Shown in pieces: positions 39,592-46,865 of a DNA stretch of 46,865 bases. The first letter of the stretch is position 1. Every line of letters starts with the position of its first letter. The DNA lies in NCBI GenBank assembly GCA_947624285.1, contig CANQJS010000012.1, positions 1-46,865 of the forward strand, given 5' to 3'. Source of the DNA: an uncultured Clostridia bacterium (lineage in GTDB: Bacteria > Bacillota > Clostridia > Oscillospirales > Acutalibacteraceae). The notes beneath the pieces were generated by a model. That model saw only the letters and a list, made by a program, of their open reading frames with translations. It had not been told where the DNA came from and searched no databases. The translations under genes were made by a program, and so were the position numbers.

Positions 39592-42500
39592 ATGGTCAAG
39601 GTTTCCGTAATCGTGCCTGTCTACAATACGCACAAGTACATCCGCAAGTGTTTAGACAGTCTTGTTGAGCAGACCCTCAAAGAGATAGAGATAATATGCG
39701 TTGACGACGGCTCTACGGACGATTCCGTAAGCATTATCGGGGAATATACCGAAAAAGACGACCGCGTAAAGCTGATAACTCAAAACAACAGCCATGCGGG
39801 AGTAGCCAGAAACAACGGAATAAAAAACGCCGTAGGCGAATACCTTGTGTTTTTGGATTCGGACGATTTCTTTGAAAAGGATATGCTCCGTGAAATGTAT
39901 GAAAAATGCCTTGAGGACAAGGCGGATGTATGCCTTTGCTCCGCGAAGATATACGATGAAGCCAACGGTCATACCGAAGTGCTTACGCATTATTTGAATC
40001 TTGAAATGCTGCCTAAAGCAACACCGTTCACCCCGTCCGACATAGCGAAGAACATCTTTACGGCAGTATCCCCCGCCCCTTGGAACAAGATGTTCAGAAG
40101 GGAATATATCATTGAAAACAACTTAAAATTCCAACCTCTTAAAAAAGCAAACGATCTCTATTTCGTTTACTCGGCGATCGCCTGCGCCTCGTCTCTTACT
40201 TATGTTAAAAAGGCGTTTATAAATTACAGAACGGGGAATGAGCAGAGCCTTCAGGGGGCTACCGCCAAGCTTTCCTATGACTTTTACACCGCGCTTTCCG
40301 GCTTGAAGCAGGAACTTGTCAGCCGCGGATTATACAAAAAATTTAAAGTAAGCTTTGCCAACAGGGCGCTCAGCACCTGCTTTTACGCGCTGGACAGAAA
40401 CAGCCTTAAGGAAAACTTTATCGCCACTGCCGAAAAGCTGAGGCAAAGCTGGTTTAAAGAGCTTGACATATTGGGTCAGCCGAGAAGCGCGTTTTATAAC
40501 AAAAGCAATTATGACAGGCTTATAAAATTTATGGTCACACCCTCGGAGGAGCTTTGGTTGGAGAGAGACGGAAGCGTCGGCGGCAACACAAACAGCAAGA
40601 TAAATATCGATTTGTGGATAAGCCCCATCAAAATTGTATATGACAACAGCATTAAAATATCGGTAATAATACCGGTTTACAATGTTGAAAAATATCTCGA
40701 GGAATGTATCGATTCAGTATTGAACAACACTTTTACCGATTTTGAACTTATCTGCGTTGACGACGGCTCCACCGACCGTTCGCCGGAGATACTTCGTTCT
40801 TATGCCGAAAAAGATAAAAGGGTAAAGGTTATAACAAAGGAAAACGGCGGTCAGTCGTCGGCGAGAAATCTCGGCTTGAAATATGCCAAGGGCGAATATA
40901 TCCTGTTTGTTGACAGCGATGATTATATCGAGCCGAGAACGATGGAATTTCTCTATGCCGAGGCAAAGTCGGACGGACTTGATCAGCTGTTTTTCGGGGC
41001 AAAAGCGTTTTTCGACGGCGAGGGCGACCCCAACGATCCCCTCCTCACATATTACGACAGAAAAACGGAATACAACGGCGTTATGACAGGTAAAAAAATG
41101 TTCTGTATTATGAGCGAATTTTACGATTTCAAGCCGTCGCCCGTTCTTCAGCTTATAAGAAAAGATTTTCTTAAGGATAATAATATCAGCTTCATCGAGG
41201 GCATAATTTACGAGGATAACCCCTTTACCATTCAGTGCCTTTTCTATTCGCAAAGAGTCAGATTTACAAATATAGATCTTTATAACAGGCGCGTTCGCGC
41301 AAACTCTACGATGACGGGCAACGCCGGCCTTAGGAAGGCGTATAATTATTTCCGTATGCTCAAATGTATGAGAAAGCTTTCCGCCGATAACAATTTCAGC
41401 AGCGACCCCGAGTTTTTCGATGCACTTCTTGTTCAGCTCAAGCGTATGGAATTTGTCTGCGCCGATTGCCTTAACGGTGTAAGCGAGGAGGAGCTCAACA
41501 AATTTCTGCTGACATTGGACGAAGAGAACAGCCTTGAGTTTTATCTTACCTACAAGACCGTCAACGAGCAGAAAGAGCGCATAAACACGCTCAAAAAGAA
41601 CGGAAAAACAAAAAATCAGACCGCCAAAAAGAAAATCACATTAAGAAGGCTTATCAAATGGGGCATTTTGCTTGTTTTCAAGATACTGAGAAGTATAATC
41701 AAGGCTTTCAGAAAAGTTTTCTCAAGCAAAAAGAACAACCCCGAAAGGGTAATAGATATTGAAAACTGGATAAATCCCGATGAGCTTGTGAATGACGGAA
41801 GCGTAAAGGTCTCCGTTATAATTCCCGTTTACAATGTTGAAAAGTATCTTGAGGAATGTTTGGATTCCGTGATAAACAACTCCTTTAAGAATATTGAAAT
41901 AATCTGCGTTGACGACGGCTCAAACGACAGCTCGCCCGATATTCTTCGGGCATATGCCGAAAAAGATCCGAGAGTGAAAATCATCACCAAGGAAAACGGG
42001 GGGCTTTCCTCTGCAAGAAATGCCGGCATTGACGAAGCCAAGGGCGAGTACATCCTTTTTGTTGACAGCGACGATTATATTGAAGAGAGAGCTATCGAAT
42101 ATCTCTACAGCGAGGCAAAGCATAACGAGCTTGACCAACTGTTTTTCAGCGCGAAGCCGTTTTATGACGACGCAACGGATCTTCACAGCAACCTTATTCA
42201 GTACTACAACAGAAAAACGGTTTACAACGGGGTGATGAGCGGCAGGCAGATGTTTATACGGATGAGCAAATTCGAGGATTTCAAGCCGTCCGCCTGTCTC
42301 CAAATCATAAGAAAAGATTTTCTCACCGAAAACAATATCAGATTTATCAACGGTTTGGTGTATGAGGATAATCCGTTTACTATCCTTTGCCTCTTCAGAG
42401 CGCAAAAGGTTAAATATGCCAACATAAAGCTTTATAACAGAAGGCTCAGGGCGGATTCGATAATGCTGAGCTCGCAGGGCGTCAAAAGCGCTTACGATTA

Positions 42501-42786
42501 TTTCCGGCTTATAAAGAACATCATAAATGTTGCGCAGGAAAATAAATTCGGTAGCGATCCCGACTTCTATGAAGCGCTTATCGCTCAGGTAAGACGGACT
42601 CTTTTCGTCGGCGCGGGCTTTGCCAGAAAGGCAGATAAGGACGAGCTGAAAGAATTTCTTTTCAGCCTTGACGAAAAAGAATGTATGGAGTTTTATTATT
42701 CAATAAAACTTGCCGCGGATCAAAAGCTGACGCTGAGGCGGCTTAGAAACGCCGCGGTGAGAAAAGCGAAAAAAATGCTTTCATGA
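39592..42786 (+). CDS. Three-domain GT2 glycosyltransferase
   Basis: The product is about 1064 aa. Three GT-A family 2 domains begin near residues 4, 360 and 742, each with VSVIIPVYN, CVDDGS and a DSDD metal/nucleotide motif. Domains 2 and 3 are very similar (for example EYILFVDSDDYIE in both), showing internal duplication, while domain 1 is more divergent. Each is followed by ~180 helical residues. A basic, hydrophobic segment between domains 2 and 3 (about residues 690-725) could bind membrane. Start 39592 uses GGGAG upstream; the ATG at 39550 precedes the transcript start. It likely builds a repeating glycan such as a capsule or teichoic-acid-like polymer. No other polysaccharide genes are adjacent. 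Confidence 0.85.
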   Translation: MVKVSVIVPVYNTHKYIRKCLDSLVEQTLKEIEIICVDDGSTDDSVSIIGEYTEKDDRVKLITQNNSHAGVARNNGIKNAVGEYLVFLDSDDFFEKDMLREMYEKCLEDKADVCLCSAKIYDEANGHTEVLTHYLNLEMLPKATPFTPSDIAKNIFTAVSPAPWNKMFRREYIIENNLKFQPLKKANDLYFVYSAIACASSLTYVKKAFINYRTGNEQSLQGATAKLSYDFYTALSGLKQELVSRGLYKKFKVSFANRALSTCFYALDRNSLKENFIATAEKLRQSWFKELDILGQPRSAFYNKSNYDRLIKFMVTPSEELWLERDGSVGGNTNSKINIDLWISPIKIVYDNSIKISVIIPVYNVEKYLEECIDSVLNNTFTDFELICVDDGSTDRSPEILRSYAEKDKRVKVITKENGGQSSARNLGLKYAKGEYILFVDSDDYIEPRTMEFLYAEAKSDGLDQLFFGAKAFFDGEGDPNDPLLTYYDRKTEYNGVMTGKKMFCIMSEFYDFKPSPVLQLIRKDFLKDNNISFIEGIIYEDNPFTIQCLFYSQRVRFTNIDLYNRRVRANSTMTGNAGLRKAYNYFRMLKCMRKLSADNNFSSDPEFFDALLVQLKRMEFVCADCLNGVSEEELNKFLLTLDEENSLEFYLTYKTVNEQKERINTLKKNGKTKNQTAKKKITLRRLIKWGILLVFKILRSIIKAFRKVFSSKKNNPERVIDIENWINPDELVNDGSVKVSVIIPVYNVEKYLEECLDSVINNSFKNIEIICVDDGSNDSSPDILRAYAEKDPRVKIITKENGGLSSARNAGIDEAKGEYILFVDSDDYIEERAIEYLYSEAKHNELDQLFFSAKPFYDDATDLHSNLIQYYNRKTVYNGVMSGRQMFIRMSKFEDFKPSACLQIIRKDFLTENNIRFINGLVYEDNPFTILCLFRAQKVKYANIKLYNRRLRADSIMLSSQGVKSAYDYFRLIKNIINVAQENKFGSDPDFYEALIAQVRRTLFVGAGFARKADKDELKEFLFSLDEKECMEFYYSIKLAADQKLTLRRLRNAAVRKAKKMLS

Positions 42787-42968
42787 TACGGCCTGCGTAA
42801 CGGCTTTCAACGCGTGTTCCTTATCGGCTCTCGCCTTTTGAGGAATGCGCTTTTTTACGCCCCAAAGCCGAGAAAAAGGTGATATAAAGCCGCCGTTTTG
42901 CTTCGGTTTTGATTAACTTTGACAAATTGTTAACGAATATTGTGTTTAACTATGTGGAAAAATATGTA
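42787..42968. other. Intergenic between GT2 and pgk
   Basis: No gene is supported. A weak stem (CAAAGCCGA around 42863, pairing with TCGGTTTTG around 42903, one mismatch) might end the GT2 transcript. A second TTGACA (42919-42924) has no good -10 partner. Confidence 0.35.
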
Positions 42969-42997
42969 TTGATTTTAAAATACATATATTTTATAAT
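42969..42997 (+). promoter_or_regulatory. Promoter of pgk-tpiA-gpmI
   Basis: TTGATT (42969-42974) and TATAAT (42992-42997) are spaced 17 bp apart, in a very AT-rich leader before the pgk start. Confidence 0.7.
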
Positions 42998-43034
42998 ATA
43001 GAAAAATTCAAAACTATTCAGGAGAGGTATTATA

Positions 43035-44234
43035 ATGAACGCATTGAATAAAAAGACCGTTGAGGATATCGAGGTCAAAGGCAAAAGAGTTCTCGTGCGC
43101 TGTGATTTCAATGTTCCGCTCAAGGACGGAGAGATAACAAACGACAAGAGAATAGTTGCCGCGCTTCCCACGATAAAGTATCTTGCCGAGCATGGCGCGA
43201 AGATCATTCTCTGCTCCCATTTGGGCAGACCGAAGGGTGAATATAAGCCCGAATTCAGCCTTGCTCCCGTTGCAAAGAGGCTTTCGGAATATCTCGGCAA
43301 AGAGGTAAAGCTTGCCGAGGACGCCGAGGTAGTAGGCGAAAACGCGAAGGCTATGGCTGCTGCATTAAACGACGGCGATGTTATGCTGCTTGAAAATGTG
43401 CGCTACAGAAAAGAGGAAACCAAGAATGAGGAGGGCTTTTCCAAGGAGCTCGCTTCCCTTGCCGATATTTTTGTAAACGACGCTTTCGGCACCGCTCACA
43501 GAGCTCACTGCTCCACAACGGGCGTTGCTTCATATCTTCCCGCCGTATGCGGCTATCTCATTCAAAAGGAGATAGAGTTTATGGGCGGAGCGCTCGCGAA
43601 TCCCAAGCGTCCGCTTGTGGCGATCCTCGGCGGCGCAAAGGTCTCCGATAAAATCGGCGTTATAACAAATCTTCTTGATAAGTGCGATACGCTGATAATC
43701 GGCGGCGGTATGGCATACACCTTTATGAAATCCCTCGGCTACACAATCGGCACTTCTCTTCTTGAGGAGGAGCAGGTTGAAAACGCCGCCAAGATGATGG
43801 AGGACGCCAAGGCAAAGGGCGTTAAATTCCTTATTCCGGTTGACAATAAATTGGGCAAAGAATATGACGAAAATACGGAGTCGATGATCGTTGATAGCGA
43901 CAATATACCCGACGGCTGGATGGGGCTTGATATAGGTCCCAGAACGCAGAAAATGTTCACCGATGCCATCAAGGGCGCGGGCACCGTTATCTGGAACGGA
44001 CCGATGGGCGTTTCAGAATGGGATAATTTCGCCGGCGGCACTATCGCCGTTGCAAATGCCGTTGCAGAGTCGGGCGCCATCTCAATCGTAGGCGGCGGCG
44101 ATTCCGTTGCGGCTGTCACAAAGTTGGGCTTCAGCGATAAAATGAGCCATATTTCAACAGGCGGCGGCGCTTCCCTCGAATTTCTTGAGGGCAAGGAGCT
44201 TCCCGGCATCGCCGCGCTCAACGATAAAGACTGA
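43035..44234 (+). CDS. pgk: Phosphoglycerate kinase
   Basis: The 399-aa glycolytic enzyme transfers phosphate from 1,3-bisphosphoglycerate to ADP. The N-terminal [22 protein letters not shown] is diagnostic, with [32 protein letters not shown], and the C-terminal [10 protein letters not shown] and GGGDSVAAV nucleotide-binding blocks. Length is exactly standard. GGAGAGG precedes ATG 43035. First gene of pgk-tpiA-gpmI; gap and eno are not nearby in this window. Confidence 0.96.
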   Translation: MNALNKKTVEDIEVKGKRVLVRCDFNVPLKDGEITNDKRIVAALPTIKYLAEHGAKIILCSHLGRPKGEYKPEFSLAPVAKRLSEYLGKEVKLAEDAEVVGENAKAMAAALNDGDVMLLENVRYRKEETKNEEGFSKELASLADIFVNDAFGTAHRAHCSTTGVASYLPAVCGYLIQKEIEFMGGALANPKRPLVAILGGAKVSDKIGVITNLLDKCDTLIIGGGMAYTFMKSLGYTIGTSLLEEEQVENAAKMMEDAKAKGVKFLIPVDNKLGKEYDENTESMIVDSDNIPDGWMGLDIGPRTQKMFTDAIKGAGTVIWNGPMGVSEWDNFAGGTIAVANAVAESGAISIVGGGDSVAAVTKLGFSDKMSHISTGGGASLEFLEGKELPGIAALNDKD

Positions 44235-44259
44235 TCGATTTTGAAAAGAGGTACAAATA

Positions 44260-45027
44260 ATGAATAAAAAGCTTCGCAAGGCGGTCATCGCCGGAAACTG
44301 GAAGATGAACAACACCCCCGCGCAGACTACGGCGCTCATAAATGAAATGAAGCCGCTTGTCGCCGGTGCGGACTGCGATGTGGTGATATGCGCACCGTTC
44401 GTTGACTTACAGGCGGCTATGGACGCGGCAGAGGGGTCAAACATAAAAATAGGCGCGCAAAACTGCCACTGGGCGGAAAGCGGCGCGTTTACCGCCGAGG
44501 TCTCCGCGCCGATGCTCAAGGCAATGGGCGTGCCCTATGTCATTATAGGCCACTCCGAGCGCCGTCAGTATTTCGGCGAGACAAACGAAACCGTCAACAA
44601 GCGCGTTCGCGCGGCTCTTGACAATGACCTCAAGGTCATCCTCTGCGTAGGCGAGGTGCTTGACGAGAGAGAGCAGGGCGTAACCTTCGAGGTAGTCGGT
44701 CTCCAGACGAAGATCGCGCTTCAGGGCGTTTCAAAGGAAGAACTTAAAAATGTTATAATCGCCTATGAGCCCGTTTGGGCAATAGGAACGGGTAAGACCG
44801 CCACCGCCGACCAAGCGGACGAGGTAAACGGCTATATCCGTCAGGTTATTGCAGAGCTTTACGGTAAAGACGCCGCCGACGCGTTCGTTGTTCAGTACGG
44901 CGGCTCGATGAACGCCAAAAACGCCGAGGAGCTTCTCTCAAAAGAGAATGTGGACGGCGGTCTTATCGGCGGAGCGTCGCTTAAAGCGCAGGATTTTTCC
45001 GTTATAGTTAAGGCGGCAAGCAAATAA
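44260..45027 (+). CDS. tpiA: Triosephosphate isomerase
   Basis: The 255-aa TIM barrel interconverts dihydroxyacetone phosphate and glyceraldehyde 3-phosphate. AGNWKMN (Asn, Lys), the catalytic His in IIGHSERR, catalytic Glu in AYEPVWAIGTGKTA and the YGGSMNAKNAEEL phosphate loop with GGLIGGASL are all intact. It lies 25 nt after pgk and 62 nt before gpmI, with a small hairpin in the latter gap. AAAAGAGG precedes ATG 44260. Confidence 0.96.
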   Translation: MNKKLRKAVIAGNWKMNNTPAQTTALINEMKPLVAGADCDVVICAPFVDLQAAMDAAEGSNIKIGAQNCHWAESGAFTAEVSAPMLKAMGVPYVIIGHSERRQYFGETNETVNKRVRAALDNDLKVILCVGEVLDEREQGVTFEVVGLQTKIALQGVSKEELKNVIIAYEPVWAIGTGKTATADQADEVNGYIRQVIAELYGKDAADAFVVQYGGSMNAKNAEELLSKENVDGGLIGGASLKAQDFSVIVKAASK

Positions 45028-45034
45028 AAAATGA

Positions 45035-45082
45035 TATTGCAGTCCTCTTGCCGTGTGCAGGAGGGCTTTGCTTTGGAGGATA
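45035..45082 (+). promoter_or_regulatory. Imperfect hairpin between tpiA and gpmI
   Basis: AGTCCTC and GAGGGCT arms (roughly 45041-45069) form an imperfect stem with a 12-nt loop, followed by a short T-rich stretch and the gpmI ribosome binding site. It may be a weak attenuator or mRNA-processing site within the glycolytic operon. Confidence 0.35.
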
Positions 45083-45089
45083 TACAGTA

Positions 45090-46616
45090 ATGAAAAAAAG
45101 CGTAGTTTTATGTATAATGGACGGCTTCGGCATAAATCCGTCCGAGCACGGCAACGCCATCGCCATGGCGAAAACCCCCAATCTTGATAAACTGATGGCG
45201 GAATGCCCGATGACGCAGATAGGCGCGTCGGGTATGGATGTGGGGCTTCCGGACGGTCAGATGGGCAACAGCGAGGTCGGCCACACCAACATAGGAGCGG
45301 GCAGGGTCGTCTATCAGCCGCTCACCCGCATAACCAAAGCCTTTGAGGACGGAGAGGCTTTTGAAAATCCCGCTCTTTGCAAGGCGATGAAAAACGCCAA
45401 AAACAGCGCGCTTCACCTTATCGGCCTTGTCTCCCCAGGCGGAGTTCACAGCCATACCGATCACCTTTACGGTCTTGTTGAAATGGCGAAGAAAAGCGGC
45501 GTAGAAAATGTGTATATTCACGCTCTTCTTGACGGGCGCGATGTTCCGCCCGCGTCGGCGGACGAATATCTTGCCGAGCTTGAGGCAAAGCTCAAGGAAA
45601 TCGGCGTCGGGAAAATCGCATCCGTTATGGGCAGATTTTACGCTATGGACCGCGATAATATTTGGAACAGAGTGGAAAAAGCATACGCCGCCATGGTTTA
45701 CGGCGAGGGCATTCACGCAAACGACGCCGTTGCCGCGGTCAGAGCTTCGTATGAGACGATAGACGAGGACGGAAAACATCTCACCGATGAATTTGTGCTT
45801 CCCACGGTTATCGGTGAAGGCGGCAGAGTAAAGGAAAACGACAGCGTCATTTTCTTCAATTTCCGCCCCGACCGCGCGAGGGAAATAACAAGAGCGTTCG
45901 TTGATCCCGATTTCAACGGCTTTGAGAGAAAATACGGCTTTTTCAAGCTGAATTATGTTTGTATGACCCAGTATGACGCGGAGATGCCGAATGTCGATGT
46001 CGCTTTCGGTCCGGAAGCGCTTACAAACACTCTCGGCGAATATCTTTCGTCACTCGGCAAAACACAGCTTCGTATCGCCGAAACGCAGAAATACGCCCAT
46101 GTCACATTCTTTTTCAACGGCGGCGAGGAAAAGCAGTATGAGGGGGAGGACAGGATCCTTGTCGATTCCCCGAAGATCTCCACCTTTGACCTTATGCCCG
46201 AAATGAGCGCTTACGGCGTTTCCGAAAAGCTCAACGCCGCCGTCAGAAGCGGAAAATATGATGTTATCATCGTCAATTTCGCAAATTGCGATATGGTGGG
46301 TCACACGGGCATAATTCCCGCGGCGGTAAAAGCCGTTGAAACTGTTGACGAATGCGTCGGCACGCTCACCGAGGCGGTGCTTGAGACGGGCGGAGTTTTG
46401 CTTGTTACAGCCGACCACGGCAACGCCGATAAGATGCTCGATGAGAATGACGAGCCCTTCACCGCCCACACCACAAACCCCGTTCCGTTTATCGTTGTGA
46501 ATTATCCCTGCGAAGTTCGCGGCGGCGGCAAGCTGTGTGATATCGCCCCCACGATTTTAAAGGTCATGGGGCTTGCGCAGCCTAAGGAAATGACGGGCGA
46601 AAGCATAATAAAATAG
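45090..46616 (+). CDS. gpmI: Phosphoglycerate mutase, 2,3-bisphosphoglycerate-independent
   Basis: The product is about 508 aa and is the manganese-dependent alkaline-phosphatase-type mutase. CIMDGFG at the N-terminus and the NSEVGHTNIGAGR segment with the phospho-accepting Ser are clear. HSHTDHLYGL, HALLDGRDVPP, FRPDRAREI, and the C-terminal ADHGNADKM and AHTTNPVPF metal-site blocks are intact. Start 45090 is preferred because GGAGG (45076-45080) precedes it; the ATG at 45048 would fall inside the upstream hairpin. Third gene of pgk-tpiA-gpmI. Confidence 0.95.
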   Translation: MKKSVVLCIMDGFGINPSEHGNAIAMAKTPNLDKLMAECPMTQIGASGMDVGLPDGQMGNSEVGHTNIGAGRVVYQPLTRITKAFEDGEAFENPALCKAMKNAKNSALHLIGLVSPGGVHSHTDHLYGLVEMAKKSGVENVYIHALLDGRDVPPASADEYLAELEAKLKEIGVGKIASVMGRFYAMDRDNIWNRVEKAYAAMVYGEGIHANDAVAAVRASYETIDEDGKHLTDEFVLPTVIGEGGRVKENDSVIFFNFRPDRAREITRAFVDPDFNGFERKYGFFKLNYVCMTQYDAEMPNVDVAFGPEALTNTLGEYLSSLGKTQLRIAETQKYAHVTFFFNGGEEKQYEGEDRILVDSPKISTFDLMPEMSAYGVSEKLNAAVRSGKYDVIIVNFANCDMVGHTGIIPAAVKAVETVDECVGTLTEAVLETGGVLLVTADHGNADKMLDENDEPFTAHTTNPVPFIVVNYPCEVRGGGKLCDIAPTILKVMGLAQPKEMTGESIIK

Positions 46617-46716
46617 GTATATATAAAATAAAATAGCTATATATAAAATAAAAACACGGGCGCGGGCATATCTCTATTTGCCGCTCAGCTATAGCCGGTG
46701 TTTTGGGCAGCAAAAA

Positions 46717-46756
46717 AGCCGATGATTTGTGATGTATCTCGCAAATTCATCGGCTA
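46717..46756 (+). terminator. Terminator-like hairpin after gpmI
   Basis: AGCCGATGA (46717-46725) pairs with TCATCGGCT (46747-46755), extended inward by ATTTG/CAAAT, followed by ATATTTGT. The outer AGCCGA/TCGGCT arms and trailing TATATTT resemble the terminator at 1836-1879. Confidence 0.65.
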
Positions 46757-46759
46757 TAT

Positions 46760-46865
46760 TTGTCTGTGACAAAGTAAACCCCCTGTTCTACAGGGGGTAA
46801 AAAAATAGCTTTAAGCGAGGAGTGAAGTAGACAAGAAAAAAGCTCCTTGGTATAGTAGAAATGGT
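46760..46865. other. Right-edge hairpin region, possibly mobile-element related
   Basis: A perfect stem ACCCCCTG (46778-46785) with CAGGGGGT (46791-46798) around TTCTA lies near the window end, followed by A-rich sequence and a possible ribosome binding site (GAGGAGTG near 46820). Such GC-rich subterminal hairpins occur at IS200/IS605-type element ends, but no transposase is visible before the window ends. It could equally be a minus-strand terminator of a gene outside. Confidence 0.25.

Noticed and set aside
40660-42100. Repeat between GT2 domains as a mobile element or assembly error
   Set aside because: The similarity is protein-level, with diverged codons and intact reading frame, so it reflects gene-internal duplication and not a transposon or misassembly.
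45041-45069. A full terminator separating tpiA from gpmI
   Set aside because: The stem is imperfect and the trailing T content is poor, so read-through is likely and the three glycolytic genes are treated as one operon.
1-46865. CRISPR arrays, tRNA and rRNA genes
   Set aside because: No regularly spaced repeats, no cloverleaf-like tRNA with CCA/T-loop pattern, and no rRNA-like conserved stretches were recognised.

Overview
The window looks like the chromosome of a low-to-mid GC clostridial Firmicute, probably an uncultured Oscillospirales-type gut anaerobe. Supporting signs are strong AGGAGG-type ribosome binding sites, TTGACA/TATAAT promoters with 16-18 bp spacing, ywiB-argS-type linkage, type III pantothenate kinase, and clostridial phage families. 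This placement is inference from gene families, because there is no rRNA or tRNA in the window.

Region 1 (1-12436). An AAA+/DUF4143 ATPase gene with its own strong promoter (316-1668) and a terminator precede a tightly packed, one-direction, phage-derived cassette (1933-12436). In order it encodes a short TerS-like protein, large terminase, portal, prohead protease with a probable nested scaffold, small head (decoration-like) protein, major capsid protein, three head-completion proteins, a 32-residue peptide, a LysM tail protein, a Mu gp44-like hub, gp45-like spike, gp46-like wedge, gp47/baseplate J, gp48-like protein and a very short tail-fibre-like protein. No tail sheath, tail tube, tail chaperone or tape-measure gene is present. 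The 32-residue ORF sits exactly where they normally lie. There is also no integrase, repressor, replication or lysis gene. All frames are open and base composition matches the neighbouring housekeeping genes. This is the most unusual locus here: a candidate domesticated, tube-less DNA-packaging particle (gene-transfer-agent-like), or a defective prophage completed in trans.

Region 2 (12.5-24.5 kb) is housekeeping: coaX, a membrane-embedded M28 peptidase with a zinc-ribbon membrane protein, a minus-strand DRE-TIM aldolase-like gene, the serC-serA serine operon, a hypothetical gene, then a ddl-murI-DUF1934-argS operon (cell-wall precursors and arginyl-tRNA synthetase).

Region 3 (24.5-37.2 kb): a radical SAM protein, polA-rimI-tsaD, GTP-type PEP carboxykinase, then a minus-strand operon of a PatB/MalY-like C-S lyase fused to a peroxiredoxin-like domain plus an APC permease. 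Divergent to it is a C26 glutamine-amidotransferase-like hydrolase overlapping a MarR regulator.

Region 4 (37.2-46.9 kb): a secreted glucosaminidase with fibronectin III repeats, divergent from a giant three-domain GT2 glycosyltransferase, followed by the glycolytic pgk-tpiA-gpmI operon. The right edge carries strong hairpins.

Many natural starts lie downstream of the longest possible start. I placed them by Shine-Dalgarno and promoter position.
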